Shown: positions 44,926 to 54,019, numbered from the stretch's first letter. The stretch is 64,000 nucleotides of DNA from Pseudomonadota bacterium (GCA_039033415.1 JBCCCR010000001.1:310001-374000); one strand, 5' to 3'. Translations and numbers: made by a program. Notes: a model not told the origin generated them from the sequence alone.

Positions 44926-46563
44926 ATGTCGATCAGCAGTGACGCCAGCACACCGTTTCACCGTGGCGAGGAGGAAGTACAGCGCCGCCAGGGGGTTTAT
45001 GAATCGGTGAAAACCTGGGGCAGCAAGGTGGTCCGCGACTACCTGCCTGAACAGCATCGAGAGTTTTATGCTCAGCAGCCGTTTGTGATTGCCGCGGCGC
45101 GTGATGGCCAGGCCCGCCCCTGGGTGACGGTACTCACCGGAAAGCCCGGCTTTCTCACCTCGCCGACCGTCACCACCATGGACTTTGCCGCGACACTCCC
45201 GGCGGGGGACGCGCTGGGAGGAGCGCTCACCGAAGGTGCCCAGCTCGGACTGCTGGGTATCGAGCTGGCCACCCGGCGACGCAATCGGGTCAACGGTACG
45301 ATCACGGCCACGCGCGGTGATGGGTTTAGCTTCGACGTCGGCCAAACCTTCGGCAACTGTCCGCAATACATCTCAGAACGTCACTGGAAACCTGCGACCG
45401 CCCCCGTGGCTGAGACTTCGGTGCGTGGTCAGACGCTCACCACGGACCAAAAGGCGCTGATCGCAAACGCTGATACCTTCTTCATCGGCAGCGGCATCAT
45501 TGATGACGAGAACCGTCAGGCCAACGGTCTGGACGCATCCCACCGCGGTGGTCCAAGCGGTTTTGTCGAAGTGCAGAGCCAGAGCCGAATCGTGTTTCCC
45601 GACTACGCTGGCAACAACCATTTCAATACCATCGGGAACCTGCTGGTGGATCCGCGAGTGGGCCTGCTGTTTGTGGACTTCGAAAAGGGGAGCCTGCTCC
45701 AGATCACCGGTCGGGCGACAATCGACTGGGATTCCGAAGCGGTAGGCGAGCATGCCGGAGCCCAACGTCTGGTCATTATCGACATCGAAGAGACGGTCCA
45801 GCAGGACGCCGTACTCCCCATGCGCTTTACTCCGCCGGAATCCATGGTCCGCGACCTGCGCCTCGTGGATCGTCGCCAGGAGTCGGATGACGTGGTGTCG
45901 TTTTACTTCGCGTCGCGAGATGACGGTGATCTGCCCGACTTCAAAGCGGGCCAGCACCTCCCGCTGGAGCTCCATATCGAAGGCTTCTCGGCGCCCGTAG
46001 CCAGGACATACTCGTTGTCGAACGGTCCAGGACAGGGCGTGTACCGGATCAGCGTGAAGCGGGAGCCTCGCGGGCTGGTGTCGCGCGCACTCCAAGACAC
46101 GCTTCAGGTTGGCAACATCATTCACGGCCGGGATCCGGCGGGTGACTTCACCCTGCCAGAGGGATCGAGGCCGGTGGTGCTCATCAGTGCCGGCATTGGG
46201 GTCACGCCGATGCTGAGCATGCTGCACGAGCTGGCTGCCCGAGACCCGGAGCGGCCGGTGGTTTTTATTCACGGAGCGCGCAACGGACGCCTCCACGCTA
46301 TGCGAGAGGAGGTCAATAGGATCAGCCAAAACCACAAGAACTTAGAAACTCTGGTCGCTTACAGCCAGCCACTGCCCGAGGATCGAATTGGCGAGCATTA
46401 CGACCTTGAAGGCCGCATCGACAGCAACGCGATTCGCCATGCCGTCGGCGACCTGCAGGCCGACTACTTCCTTTGCGGACCTGCGTCTTTTCTGGGTGCC
46501 ATGAGCGACATGCTGTCTGGTCTTGGGATTGAGGAGGCCCATGTCCACGTTGAGCAGTTTTAG
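44926..46563 (+). CDS. PNPOx-like domain fused to a ferredoxin-NADP reductase-like module
   Basis: A 545-residue flavoprotein in two parts. Residues 1-310 look like a pyridoxamine-phosphate-oxidase split barrel that probably binds FMN (FVEVQSQSRIVFPDYAGNNHFNTIGNLLVDPRVGLLFVDFEKG). Residues 325-545 form an FAD- and NAD(P)-binding reductase with the FAD motif ARTYSLSNGP and the nucleotide motif ISAGIGVTPMLSMLHELA. The usual C-terminal 2Fe-2S domain of flavohaemoglobin-type or phthalate-type reductases is missing; the protein ends at HVHVEQF. It would move electrons from NAD(P)H to a small substrate such as an oxidised thiol or quinone. It is divergent from a LysR gene. Confidence 0.82.
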   Translation: MSISSDASTPFHRGEEEVQRRQGVYESVKTWGSKVVRDYLPEQHREFYAQQPFVIAAARDGQARPWVTVLTGKPGFLTSPTVTTMDFAATLPAGDALGGALTEGAQLGLLGIELATRRRNRVNGTITATRGDGFSFDVGQTFGNCPQYISERHWKPATAPVAETSVRGQTLTTDQKALIANADTFFIGSGIIDDENRQANGLDASHRGGPSGFVEVQSQSRIVFPDYAGNNHFNTIGNLLVDPRVGLLFVDFEKGSLLQITGRATIDWDSEAVGEHAGAQRLVIIDIEETVQQDAVLPMRFTPPESMVRDLRLVDRRQESDDVVSFYFASRDDGDLPDFKAGQHLPLELHIEGFSAPVARTYSLSNGPGQGVYRISVKREPRGLVSRALQDTLQVGNIIHGRDPAGDFTLPEGSRPVVLISAGIGVTPMLSMLHELAARDPERPVVFIHGARNGRLHAMREEVNRISQNHKNLETLVAYSQPLPEDRIGEHYDLEGRIDSNAIRHAVGDLQADYFLCGPASFLGAMSDMLSGLGIEEAHVHVEQF

Positions 46564-46712
46564 AGGCCTTTCGGCGTTCCGGGCGCCATCGGAATCTGAG
46601 GGGAACAGGTCCTAGATGACCGTTGGAAAAGGCTTCGAACAATAGCCTCGGTTATTGGCCGCCTCGTGCCGCGGTGCCACAATGGCGTTCAGGCAGTGAA
46701 CGGTATGGGCCC

Positions 46713-47471
46713 GTGAAGCCCTCAACACAGCAAAAGCGAGATTTGCTTCGGCGGTCGTTAGTACGGCCTTACCGAGTCACCGTCTCGATGGTGATTCTGG
46801 TTATGTTGGTCCCCGGTTATCTGCTGATCGCGTCGTTCACGGATGCCCAAACGGCTCATTCCCCGAAGTTGGCCGTGGATGCCTGGATACCGCTGGTCCC
46901 CGCCTGGGTTCTGGTCTATGGGACGGTTTATTTTTATTTGATCCTGGTGCCCTTGCTGGTGATTCAGCAGGCCGACTTGGTCGAGCGAACGGTGCGGGCC
47001 TATCTGACGGTTTGGTTGCTATCCTTTACGGGGTTTTTGCTATTCCCGACCATCGCACCCCGGCCCGAAGACTTTGAGGGAACGGGTTTTGCAGCGTGGG
47101 GTCTCGAATTTCTCTACCAGGCAGACCCGCCTCATAACTGCTTTCCTTCCCTTCATGTTGCGCACTCTTTTGTATCCGCGTTGGCGGTGTCTAGAGTCAG
47201 ACAGGATTTGGGGTGGATCGCGATCATTTGTGCGGCCTTGGTGGCCGTATCAACGCTGTTCACGAAACAGCATTTTTTCGTCGATCTTGTCGCCGGCGTC
47301 CTCCTTGCCCTTTTTGCCTACGCTGTCTTCTTACGGTCTTACCCCCTTAGCGCCGTCACCGAACTGGAGCACCATGCAGCGCCGGTCCTTTCCGGCCTGG
47401 CGGGTGCGATTGCTGGCGTGAGTCTATTGGCCTTCTGGCTCGCATTTCAGCTGGCGAAGTCTGCGCCATAG
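46713..47471 (+). CDS. PAP2 superfamily membrane phosphatase
   Basis: A 252-residue protein with about six transmembrane helices. The phosphatase motifs are FPSLHVAHS and TKQHFFVDLVAG, each with the active-site His of the PAP2 fold (PSxxH and SxxxHxxxD-like). Substrate would be a lipid phosphate or inositol phosphate lipid. The GTG is preferred over a TTG 90 bases upstream because the hydrophobic domain begins soon after; support from a ribosome-binding site is weak. The gene ends 104 bases before a hairpin terminator. Confidence 0.8.
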   Translation: MKPSTQQKRDLLRRSLVRPYRVTVSMVILVMLVPGYLLIASFTDAQTAHSPKLAVDAWIPLVPAWVLVYGTVYFYLILVPLLVIQQADLVERTVRAYLTVWLLSFTGFLLFPTIAPRPEDFEGTGFAAWGLEFLYQADPPHNCFPSLHVAHSFVSALAVSRVRQDLGWIAIICAALVAVSTLFTKQHFFVDLVAGVLLALFAYAVFLRSYPLSAVTELEHHAAPVLSGLAGAIAGVSLLAFWLAFQLAKSAP

Positions 47472-47574
47472 CGACCCAAGGCCGCATCGGTGCGCGCCGA
47501 CCAACCCGGTGGATGCACCGATACCTCGGCCCGAGCTGCGTGCGTTGAGCGACCCTTAGCCTATCGGTTCGAAC

Positions 47575-47603
47575 GCTTCCAGAGCCCAGTTGGTTCTGGA
47601 AGC
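47575..47603. terminator. hairpin between PAP2 gene and the enoyl-CoA hydratase operon
   Basis: GCTTCCAGA and TCTGGAAGC pair perfectly over 9 bp with an 11-base loop, and TTT follows. It lies in the 196-bp gap between two convergent genes and probably serves as a terminator. The T tract is short. Confidence 0.45.
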
Positions 47604-47667
47604 TTTAGTCCGTACGGCGATCGACAAAGCCTCGGTATAGCGAGCTAAGGCTCTCCAGAGCCCCTGA

Positions 47668-48513
47668 TCATTGGATCTCCTGCACCTGCATCACGAGATC
47701 GTTCCACTTCCGCTGGTTTTCCATGTCGTGCTCCAGGCCCTGCTCATCGGCGATGCGGAACCGCTTAAGGGCGGGGGTCTTGCTGGTAGCCTGGTAGAGC
47801 CAATACGCCTCGGCCTTCAGCGCGTCGTCGATGGGGCGGTCGATCGACTCGTACACCATCTGCTTACAGGCGTTGATCGATTCGGCGGGAAACTTCGCGA
47901 TGCGCTGGGCCAGCTGCGAGACATAGGGACCAATTTCATCGGGCTCTAGCGCCTTGTTAATAGTGCCCATCGCTTCAGCTTCGTCAGCGTCGAAGTCGCG
48001 CGCGCTCAGGATGATCTCCAGTGCCCGGCCCAGTCCGGTCTGGCGGGCCATCCGCGATGCGCCGCCGCCGCACGGGAGAATGCCCATGCCCACTTCCATC
48101 TGCATGAACTTATACTTCCCGCGGGCCGCAAAGCGCATATCGAGCGCCAGCGCCAGCTCATGGCCACCGCCGCGAGCAAAGCCCTCCAGCTTGGCGATGG
48201 TTGCCTGCGGTGCCTTGCTGATTCTTTCGCACACCGCCTGAAGGTCGAGGAGCTGAGCCTCCTCGCGCGAAACCGCCTCATCAGACATGTCCTTGAGCAG
48301 TTCGGTGTCGTAGTGACAAACCCACACCTCCGGGTTCGCTGACTGAAACACAACAACCTTGGTCTCGCGATCGCGTTCCAGCCGCATGGCTAGACTATTC
48401 AGATCCGCGAGCATCTCCTGCCCTTGGACGTTGACCGACCCGAAGTTGAACGTGACGGTCAGGATGCCGTCCTGCTGTTCGGTCGAAAATGTCGTAAAGC
48501 CTTCATATTTCAT
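47668..48513 (-). CDS. enoyl-CoA hydratase/isomerase family protein
   Basis: A 281-residue crotonase-fold protein. The oxyanion-hole segment LEGFARGGGHELALALDMRFAA and the ensuing MQMEVGMGILPCGGGASRMARQTGLGRAL are characteristic. It is the last gene of a four-gene operon with an SDR, an LLM flavin monooxygenase and a CmcJ-like oxygenase. It starts 36 bases after the SDR stop. Whether the substrate is a CoA ester is not shown; crotonases also do hydrolysis and isomerisation. It is convergent with the PAP2 gene. Confidence 0.86.
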   Translation of the reverse strand: MKYEGFTTFSTEQQDGILTVTFNFGSVNVQGQEMLADLNSLAMRLERDRETKVVVFQSANPEVWVCHYDTELLKDMSDEAVSREEAQLLDLQAVCERISKAPQATIAKLEGFARGGGHELALALDMRFAARGKYKFMQMEVGMGILPCGGGASRMARQTGLGRALEIILSARDFDADEAEAMGTINKALEPDEIGPYVSQLAQRIAKFPAESINACKQMVYESIDRPIDDALKAEAYWLYQATSKTPALKRFRIADEQGLEHDMENQRKWNDLVMQVQEIQ

Positions 48514-48549
48514 GATGTTGTCCTTTGCGTCGGGGTTAAGTCGGATCGA

Positions 48550-49362
48550 TCAACGGCTTAGCCGGCCGATCGCCGCTTCGATGGCTGCAACCACGGCAGC
48601 GTTCTTGTTGGGATCCAGGGCGTCGGGGTGCGGTTGGGAGAACTGCTGGCGGTCGTTGTCGAAGTAACGACCCGTAATGCCCTCAAATTCATCGCTCAAA
48701 GCCGCGCGGCAGAGGATGTCCGCGCCGATACTCAGATCTTTGCCGGCCATACCGTAGGCTTCTTTGACCATCTTGCTCCCGAGCAGCGACGCGGGGTTCA
48801 CCGCAATAATCGAGGGTGCGGTGGTGGGCCAGTGCTGGGCCAGATGGAAGGTCCACATGGTGCAGGCGAGTTTGCTTTGCGCGTAGGCGTCGCTGGCGCC
48901 TAGGCGTCTTTGGCCGTCCAGCGCAGCGAGATCGACGGGCGCCTGGGCGGCTGACGACAGGTTGATGACCCTTCCCGTCGTGGGCATGAGCGGCAGCAGC
49001 TCCTGCGTAAGCAGGTAGGGGGCAATCGTGTTGACCACAAACCGGACGTCGTCACCTTCGGGCGTGAGCGGATTTGCCACCTCGTAGACGCCTGCGTTGT
49101 TGATCAGGACGTCGAGCGTCTCGTAGTCGCGCCGCAGGGCCGCTGCGAGCTGCTTGACCTCCTCGAGTCGAGACAGATCGGCCTGCTGCGTCACGATCGC
49201 TGAGGCCCCCGGTATCTGAGAAAGGAGCTCGGCGGTGGCGCGGAGTTTGGCGTCGCTGCGTCCATGAATCAGCAGCGTATGGCCATCAGCGGCCAGCCGT
49301 TTGGCGGTCTCAAGACCAATGCCATCGGTGGCGCCGGTGAGCAAAATGGTTTTGTTCATCAT
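48550..49362 (-). CDS. short-chain dehydrogenase/reductase (SDR)
   Basis: A 270-residue SDR. The cofactor motif TGATDGIGLETAKRL lies at residues 9-23, NNAGVYEV is in the sheet, and the catalytic residues are Ser in LSSAAQ, and Tyr and Lys in AYAQSKLA. It resembles the retinol-dehydrogenase-like group. It overlaps the LLM gene by 4 bases (ATGA), so it is made with it. Confidence 0.9.
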   Translation of the reverse strand: MMNKTILLTGATDGIGLETAKRLAADGHTLLIHGRSDAKLRATAELLSQIPGASAIVTQQADLSRLEEVKQLAAALRRDYETLDVLINNAGVYEVANPLTPEGDDVRFVVNTIAPYLLTQELLPLMPTTGRVINLSSAAQAPVDLAALDGQRRLGASDAYAQSKLACTMWTFHLAQHWPTTAPSIIAVNPASLLGSKMVKEAYGMAGKDLSIGADILCRAALSDEFEGITGRYFDNDRQQFSQPHPDALDPNKNAAVVAAIEAAIGRLSR

Positions 49363-50345
49363 GAGTTCCTGGTTTTGAAGTAAGGCAAAATCTCGACCGA
49401 CAGCTTTTCGAGCGTGCGTTCAATGTTGCCCCGGCAAAAGCGCAGATTAAGCGCAATGTGATTGACGCCAATGTCCCTTCGGCTTTCCAGATAGGTTCGA
49501 AGTGCGTCAGTGCCGAGCCGAAGGCCAAGGTGAATCGGTTGAGGCGCTGCCGTCGGATCGTCAACCAGGTCGATGTAAAGCGGTTCCATGACCGGTTTGT
49601 CGAATTCGCTCACGGCCAAGACACCATCCCGATACGCCTGGATCAGGTTCGACTGAGCTGCGGCAGGCCGGGGATAGGTCATCCAGCCGTCTCCGTTTGC
49701 CGCCACCCACTCGGGTGACTGACGGCTCGATCCGGTGATCAGCAGCGGGAGCTTTCCGCCGACGGGTTTCGGCAGGCTGTCGATGCCGCCGCTGACCCGA
49801 CCATACCCACTGTCCAGCGAGGGCTGACGCTCGGCCACGCCGCGGATGTATTCATAGGCTTCCCGGAATCGCACGTCTCGATCGGCAAACGGGATACCGA
49901 GGGCCGGGTATTCTTCCGGCCGGTCGCCGGAGGCGATGCCCAGAATCAGGCGTCCGCCCGACAGCACGTCAGCGGTGGCTGCCGCCTTAGCAACATGAGC
50001 CGGGTGCCTCAGGGGCAGCACGATGCTGGCAGCACCCAGAGCAATCGACTGAGTCTGCATGGCGAGCGCGCCTAGATAGACAAACGGATCGAAGGTCTGC
50101 CCCGCATCACCGAAAGCCGGCACGTTGAAAGGCACATCGCGCAGCCACACCGCCGAGAAACCTAAGGTCTCGGCCAGCTGCACGCGTTTGACGTGGTCGG
50201 TCATCGTGGGGACCGGGCCGTTTGGATACGACTCGATCGGTACCACCAGCCCCAGCGACAGCTCGCCCGGTGAAAACACGGAAGCGTAGCCAAGGTTGAT
50301 CTGCGCAAAGCGCTGGCCGAGATCCAGTTTTTGGGCAAACGTCAT
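49359..50345 (-). CDS. LLM class flavin-dependent oxidoreductase
   Basis: A 328-residue luciferase-like monooxygenase or F420/FMN-dependent oxidoreductase of the bacterial luciferase fold. It is recognised by LAETLGFSAVWLRDVPFNVP, the nonprolyl-cis strand and HPAHVAKAAATADVLSGGRL, and the FMN phosphate site GIASGDRPEEYPALGIPF. It is the second gene of the operon, starting 6 bases after the CmcJ-like gene. No flavin reductase is adjacent. Confidence 0.87.
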   Translation of the reverse strand: MTFAQKLDLGQRFAQINLGYASVFSPGELSLGLVVPIESYPNGPVPTMTDHVKRVQLAETLGFSAVWLRDVPFNVPAFGDAGQTFDPFVYLGALAMQTQSIALGAASIVLPLRHPAHVAKAAATADVLSGGRLILGIASGDRPEEYPALGIPFADRDVRFREAYEYIRGVAERQPSLDSGYGRVSGGIDSLPKPVGGKLPLLITGSSRQSPEWVAANGDGWMTYPRPAAAQSNLIQAYRDGVLAVSEFDKPVMEPLYIDLVDDPTAAPQPIHLGLRLGTDALRTYLESRRDIGVNHIALNLRFCRGNIERTLEKLSVEILPYFKTRNS

Positions 50346-50351
50346 CGTCAG

Positions 50352-51134
50352 TTATCCGAAGCGGACAAGCGTCCGGCTCTCAATACTTTTTCTGAGTGTG
50401 GGCGTCGTTTTAGGCTCGATCATGTCGAGCGCGCTGTGCCCGAGGAAGGGGCGCCCACGGTTGTCATAGATGTTGAAGATCACCACCTCGTCCGGCCGCA
50501 TCCGGGATAGGTAGAACCAGCTGTGTGACGCGTTAGCCGCAACGCCTAAAATCTGGCCGACGCGGTCGGGATAAATGAGATCGATCGTCATCCAGTCGTC
50601 AGGCTCAATCGATTCCGGGCGAATAAATCCTAACGGCGAGGAGTCGATCGGTCGCTCGATGGGCCGCCAGACGTTGATGAAGGCGTAGTGCCCGGCCTCA
50701 TAGTCTCTTGCGGCTTCGCTACCCACCAAATCGATCACGCGCTGCCTGGCGCCGGCGGTGCTGTAGTCGTTGTGTACGTTTCGCGCAGGCTTGCGCGGAG
50801 CGCCGGGGTCATCGACACGAACGGTGTGATCGAAGACGATGACCTCGCGAGCGTTGATTCGGCCTCGCAGGAGTTTGGTCAGCTCCAAATCGTAGGCAGC
50901 CTCCCAGTCACGGGAGTTGTCGAAACGACTCTCGGCACTGGGAAACTGCTCGAAGGTGATACCGTCGGCGGCAAAATCTACCGTGCGTTTGCCGTCCCGC
51001 AGGTCGTCAACTTCAACTCTCGTCGGGACTAGCTCCGGCGACTCGAGATTGCCAATGACGCCACCCACGTCGAAGCGAAACGCCTGCCGCGCCTCACTTC
51101 TCACGTGATAGTTCACCAAAGCCGATGTGCTCAT
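50352..51134 (-). CDS. CmcJ/NvfI family oxidoreductase
   Basis: A 260-residue protein of the CmcJ/NvfI family, Fe(II)/2-oxoglutarate-type enzymes first seen in cephamycin and fungal natural-product pathways. The likely iron site includes the His and Asp in VHNDYS and the His in FLGHSALDM; IFNIYDNRGRPF and VWRPIERPIDSSPLGF match the family. It is the first gene of the operon and has AAGGA before its ATG. A GGCGCC...GGCGCC repeat at 51160-51174 stands before it. Confidence 0.82.
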   Translation of the reverse strand: MSTSALVNYHVRSEARQAFRFDVGGVIGNLESPELVPTRVEVDDLRDGKRTVDFAADGITFEQFPSAESRFDNSRDWEAAYDLELTKLLRGRINAREVIVFDHTVRVDDPGAPRKPARNVHNDYSTAGARQRVIDLVGSEAARDYEAGHYAFINVWRPIERPIDSSPLGFIRPESIEPDDWMTIDLIYPDRVGQILGVAANASHSWFYLSRMRPDEVVIFNIYDNRGRPFLGHSALDMIEPKTTPTLRKSIESRTLVRFG

Positions 51135-51296
51135 TGCTAAATCCTTCTGCCGCTTGTTGGGCGCCTAGGGCGCCTTCCGCATCTAGAGCACAAAGGATAT
51201 TTTTATCGCAAATCGAAATAAACTACGTAAAGGAAGTTTGAGTTTTTAGAAAAACAATCAAATCCCGCGGTTCGGACGAATCGTTTCGGGCGACGG

Positions 51297-51809
51297 TTAG
51301 GGTCCAAGGACGGAATGGCTGCCGGGGAATTGTTCAAGCAACTGGCGCCAGTTTCCAACGGCTGTTGCCCAAGCTGGGATTTCTGTGCCTTTTCGCTGCT
51401 CACCGAAGAGATACCGGTTCGACACGATGCCATCCATTGGGATCAACACGTCCAGTCTGTCATCCACAAAATGAGTGATTCCCAGTTGTCTGCATATGCC
51501 GGCCTTGTGGTGACGCTTTCGGCAAAAGCGCACCTTGGCGCGGCTCAATCCCGTTTTTTCGTAGAAATTCCAGTGTTTGAGCCAGCCCTTGGTCTTGTTC
51601 TCAACCGATGGCCCACATTTCGAGATAATCCAAACATCCCCGGAAAAGAGCTCTACAAGCTGTCGTGTTGACTCGATTGCTCCCTCTTCCGGAAGTGATT
51701 TCATCGCCTCAGCGAAGGTTGTTCCCAGAAATGACGTGTCGGCACGGCCGTTTTTGGTCGCGCCCATAATCACCTTTCCAAAGTCCAATCCGAGTTTTTG
51801 TCCGTTCAT
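51297..51809 (-). CDS. HAD-like hydrolase of unknown substrate
   Basis: A 170-residue protein with a HAD-type Rossmann fold. The nucleophile motif is LGLDFGKVIMG, with Asp but with Gly in place of the second Asp. Motif II lies in VWIISKCG, a Lys/Arg region follows, and motif IV is FVDDRLDVL. This suggests a phosphatase or nucleotidase with altered general acid, or an inactive variant. The start (AGAAAAGAAG before ATG) is chosen over a longer frame. It is divergent from a LysR gene that abuts kptA, in a block of visibly lower GC than the surroundings. Confidence 0.72.
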   Translation of the reverse strand: MNGQKLGLDFGKVIMGATKNGRADTSFLGTTFAEAMKSLPEEGAIESTRQLVELFSGDVWIISKCGPSVENKTKGWLKHWNFYEKTGLSRAKVRFCRKRHHKAGICRQLGITHFVDDRLDVLIPMDGIVSNRYLFGEQRKGTEIPAWATAVGNWRQLLEQFPGSHSVLGP

Positions 51810-51914
51810 CTTCTTTTCTACATGCTTAAACCTGGGCAGCAACTTTACGGACCTGAAGTGATAATCAGAATTTGTAATTTTCTATGGGCTATCAATTGTG
51901 GTTATAGTTAAAGG

Positions 51915-52796
51915 ATGAATTTCGATGCCCTTGAGTCCTTCAGAATTTTCGCGGAAACGCTTAATTTCACCCGTGCGGCCGAACAGAGACATCTCACTCA
52001 ACCCGCTCTGCACAAGCAGGTTCAAAATCTCACACAAGACTTTGGCGTTGATCTTTATGGTAAGAAGGGTCGATCGCTCTTCCTGACACCTGCTGGCCAT
52101 GAGGTCGCCAGGTTCGCCAGGCAGACCCGCGAGCGGCTGATCGATTTACAGGGAACGGTCGAAGGAAAGGATAGTCACCTACCCATAACGCTCGCTGCGG
52201 GTCGCGGTAGCTACCTGTATCTATTGGGACAGGGCATTCGAGCCTTCCAGAACCGAAACCCAGGAGCCCTCCGGATTCAGGTCAACGATAGCTCCGGAAC
52301 AGTCGAGGCTGTTACAAGAGGCGTTGCCCACATGGGTGTAACCGTATTGCTGGAGGAGCCGAAAGGTCTAGATGTAACGCCATTGCTGGATGTTGCGCCG
52401 CACCTGGTAGTGGCGAAGCATCATCCGCTTTCCAGTCGAAAATCGGTTGTTGTAGCAGATCTTGATGATCTGCCCATGATCCTGCCTCCTCAACCCAGTC
52501 CGCTGCGAGATATGGTTAGGAATTCCATCAAAGAACAGAACCTGCGTTTTAATCCTGTGATGGAGGCACCAGGCTGGGAGCTTGCTATGCACTTCGCATC
52601 GCTTGGTCTAGGCGCCACGATCGTCAACGGCTGCTGTATCCCGCCCCGTCAAACGAAGGCAATTCCGCTCAGAGGTTTCCCAAGCACAACCTACTACCTC
52701 ATTGAACGACCGTCGGGCCAGTTCCTAAAAGCAGCGAAGGAACTGCGATCCTGCATTCTCAAACACGCTGGTTCCGTCACATTGTTTCGTACCTAG
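51915..52796 (+). CDS. LysR family transcriptional regulator abutting kptA
   Basis: A 293-residue LysR regulator. The helix-turn-helix is in FRIFAETLNFTRAAEQRHLTQPALHKQVQNL and the C-terminal lobes are typical (LPITLAAGRGSYLYLLGQGI). Codon use and base composition are AT-richer than in the genes around. The stop codon is followed directly by the kptA ATG with no gap, so the two are surely one transcript. The ligand is unknown. It is divergent from the HAD-like gene; the 105-bp region between them is AT-rich and can hold the shared promoter. Confidence 0.88.
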   Translation: MNFDALESFRIFAETLNFTRAAEQRHLTQPALHKQVQNLTQDFGVDLYGKKGRSLFLTPAGHEVARFARQTRERLIDLQGTVEGKDSHLPITLAAGRGSYLYLLGQGIRAFQNRNPGALRIQVNDSSGTVEAVTRGVAHMGVTVLLEEPKGLDVTPLLDVAPHLVVAKHHPLSSRKSVVVADLDDLPMILPPQPSPLRDMVRNSIKEQNLRFNPVMEAPGWELAMHFASLGLGATIVNGCCIPPRQTKAIPLRGFPSTTYYLIERPSGQFLKAAKELRSCILKHAGSVTLFRT

Positions 52797-53378
52797 ATGG
52801 ACATTCACCGGAAGACTGAGATCAGCAAATTCTTGAGCTACGTTTTGCGGCACAACCCTGGTGAAGTAGGAATTTCTCTAAGCGCGGACGGCTGGGCAAG
52901 CATTGATGAGCTGATAGTGCGCCTACAACACCGCTACCCGGAGTTTGATGAACAGGTTCTTTGCGAAATTGTTCAGCAGGATGCGAAACAACGGTATCGA
53001 ATTTCAGGTCGCCTCATCAGGGCGCAGCAAGGTCACAGCATAGCGGTCCGCGTTGGCTCGTTGTCCCAGCCTCCCAAGGTTTTGTTCCACGGAACTACGC
53101 TGGAGCGCTGGAACGCAATTCAGGAAGACGGTGCCGTCATGCCAATGAGTCGCCAGCACGTGCATCTATCTGCTTCGATACATACAGCGATCCAGGTGGC
53201 CGGAAGAAGGCGCGGCGAAACACATGTTGTCTTAGCGATACGAGCCGCCGAAATGTATGAGAGTGGTCATGAGTTTCTTCTTTCCGGTAACGGCGTTTGG
53301 TTAACTGGTCCGATACCGACCGGCTTTATCGATGTTGACTTAACTACCATCGATTCATCTAAAGTGCCTGCAAAATAA
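52797..53378 (+). CDS. kptA: RNA 2'-phosphotransferase, Tpt1/KptA family
   Basis: A 193-residue NAD-dependent enzyme that removes 2'-phosphate from RNA, giving ADP-ribose 1",2"-cyclic phosphate and nicotinamide. The catalytic Arg and His are in LSYVLRHNP (residues 14-22), followed by the RNA-binding wing, RAQQGHS, LFHGT and HVHLS. These match Tpt1/KptA well. In yeast it acts after tRNA ligation; in bacteria the natural substrate is unknown. The gene starts one base after the LysR stop and stands in an AT-richer block with a HAD-like protein. Confidence 0.92.
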   Translation: MDIHRKTEISKFLSYVLRHNPGEVGISLSADGWASIDELIVRLQHRYPEFDEQVLCEIVQQDAKQRYRISGRLIRAQQGHSIAVRVGSLSQPPKVLFHGTTLERWNAIQEDGAVMPMSRQHVHLSASIHTAIQVAGRRRGETHVVLAIRAAEMYESGHEFLLSGNGVWLTGPIPTGFIDVDLTTIDSSKVPAK

Positions 53379-53398
53379 GGACAATTGCTGACTGGCCC

Positions 53399-54019
53399 TT
53401 AGAGTTTAGTGATCTCTCGTTCAAGCAAATCTGACGCAGATGCCAGCCTTGTCGACAGCGTATCCGCTCGACTCACTTCCTGAACAACGGCATAAGAAAG
53501 CAGACGCAGATAGCGATCTCCGTCGCGGAAATCGGTCTGTAGCGTCGCAAGAGACAGGTTTGCTCGATCAATTTCAGAGCGTTCGATCAGCTCATAAACG
53601 CTCGCGATCTCCAGCGCCGTGGTGGGTTCAAGACGCGCCAGCAGGTTTGATGATACCGCTAACTGAAAAGCGGTGCTCGCGAGAGCGATGGGACGGGTTC
53701 CCTCCCAGCCATCAGGCAACGAGAATTCGCCATCTTCGCGAAAAACACGCACACGATCAGCCAGCGGTTCGACCATCTCTCGATGGTATTCAATTTCTTC
53801 TGCGATTTTGCTTCTGTTAGAAGCGAGTTCGGTGCTCACCAAAAGCAAAAGCGCTTCTGCGCGTTCGGTCTTTTGACGCTCGTCGAGCCAGTCCTCGAGA
53901 CCGAGCGCAACCAATGCGCCGATTAGAATAAGAGCAAGCTCAGCAAGCGGTATTCTTCGGGTACCGGCCTTTTGAAAATGGGTTACATCACCTGATTCAT
54001 GTGCTGCTTGATAACTCAA
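53399..54019 (-). CDS. DUF6090-like single-pass membrane protein
   Basis: A 206-residue protein with one N-terminal transmembrane helix (LAELALILIGALVALGLEDW) followed by charged EWLDERQK-like and helical segments (ALLLLVSTELASNRSKIAEEIEYHREM). The pattern of an aliphatic helix, then a Trp-rich boundary, then a long helical region fits DUF6090-type proteins of unknown role. It is convergent with kptA, 20 bases apart. Start is ATG; the codon use belongs with the AT-richer block. Confidence 0.65.
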   Translation of the reverse strand: MSYQAAHESGDVTHFQKAGTRRIPLAELALILIGALVALGLEDWLDERQKTERAEALLLLVSTELASNRSKIAEEIEYHREMVEPLADRVRVFREDGEFSLPDGWEGTRPIALASTAFQLAVSSNLLARLEPTTALEIASVYELIERSEIDRANLSLATLQTDFRDGDRYLRLLSYAVVQEVSRADTLSTRLASASDLLEREITKL

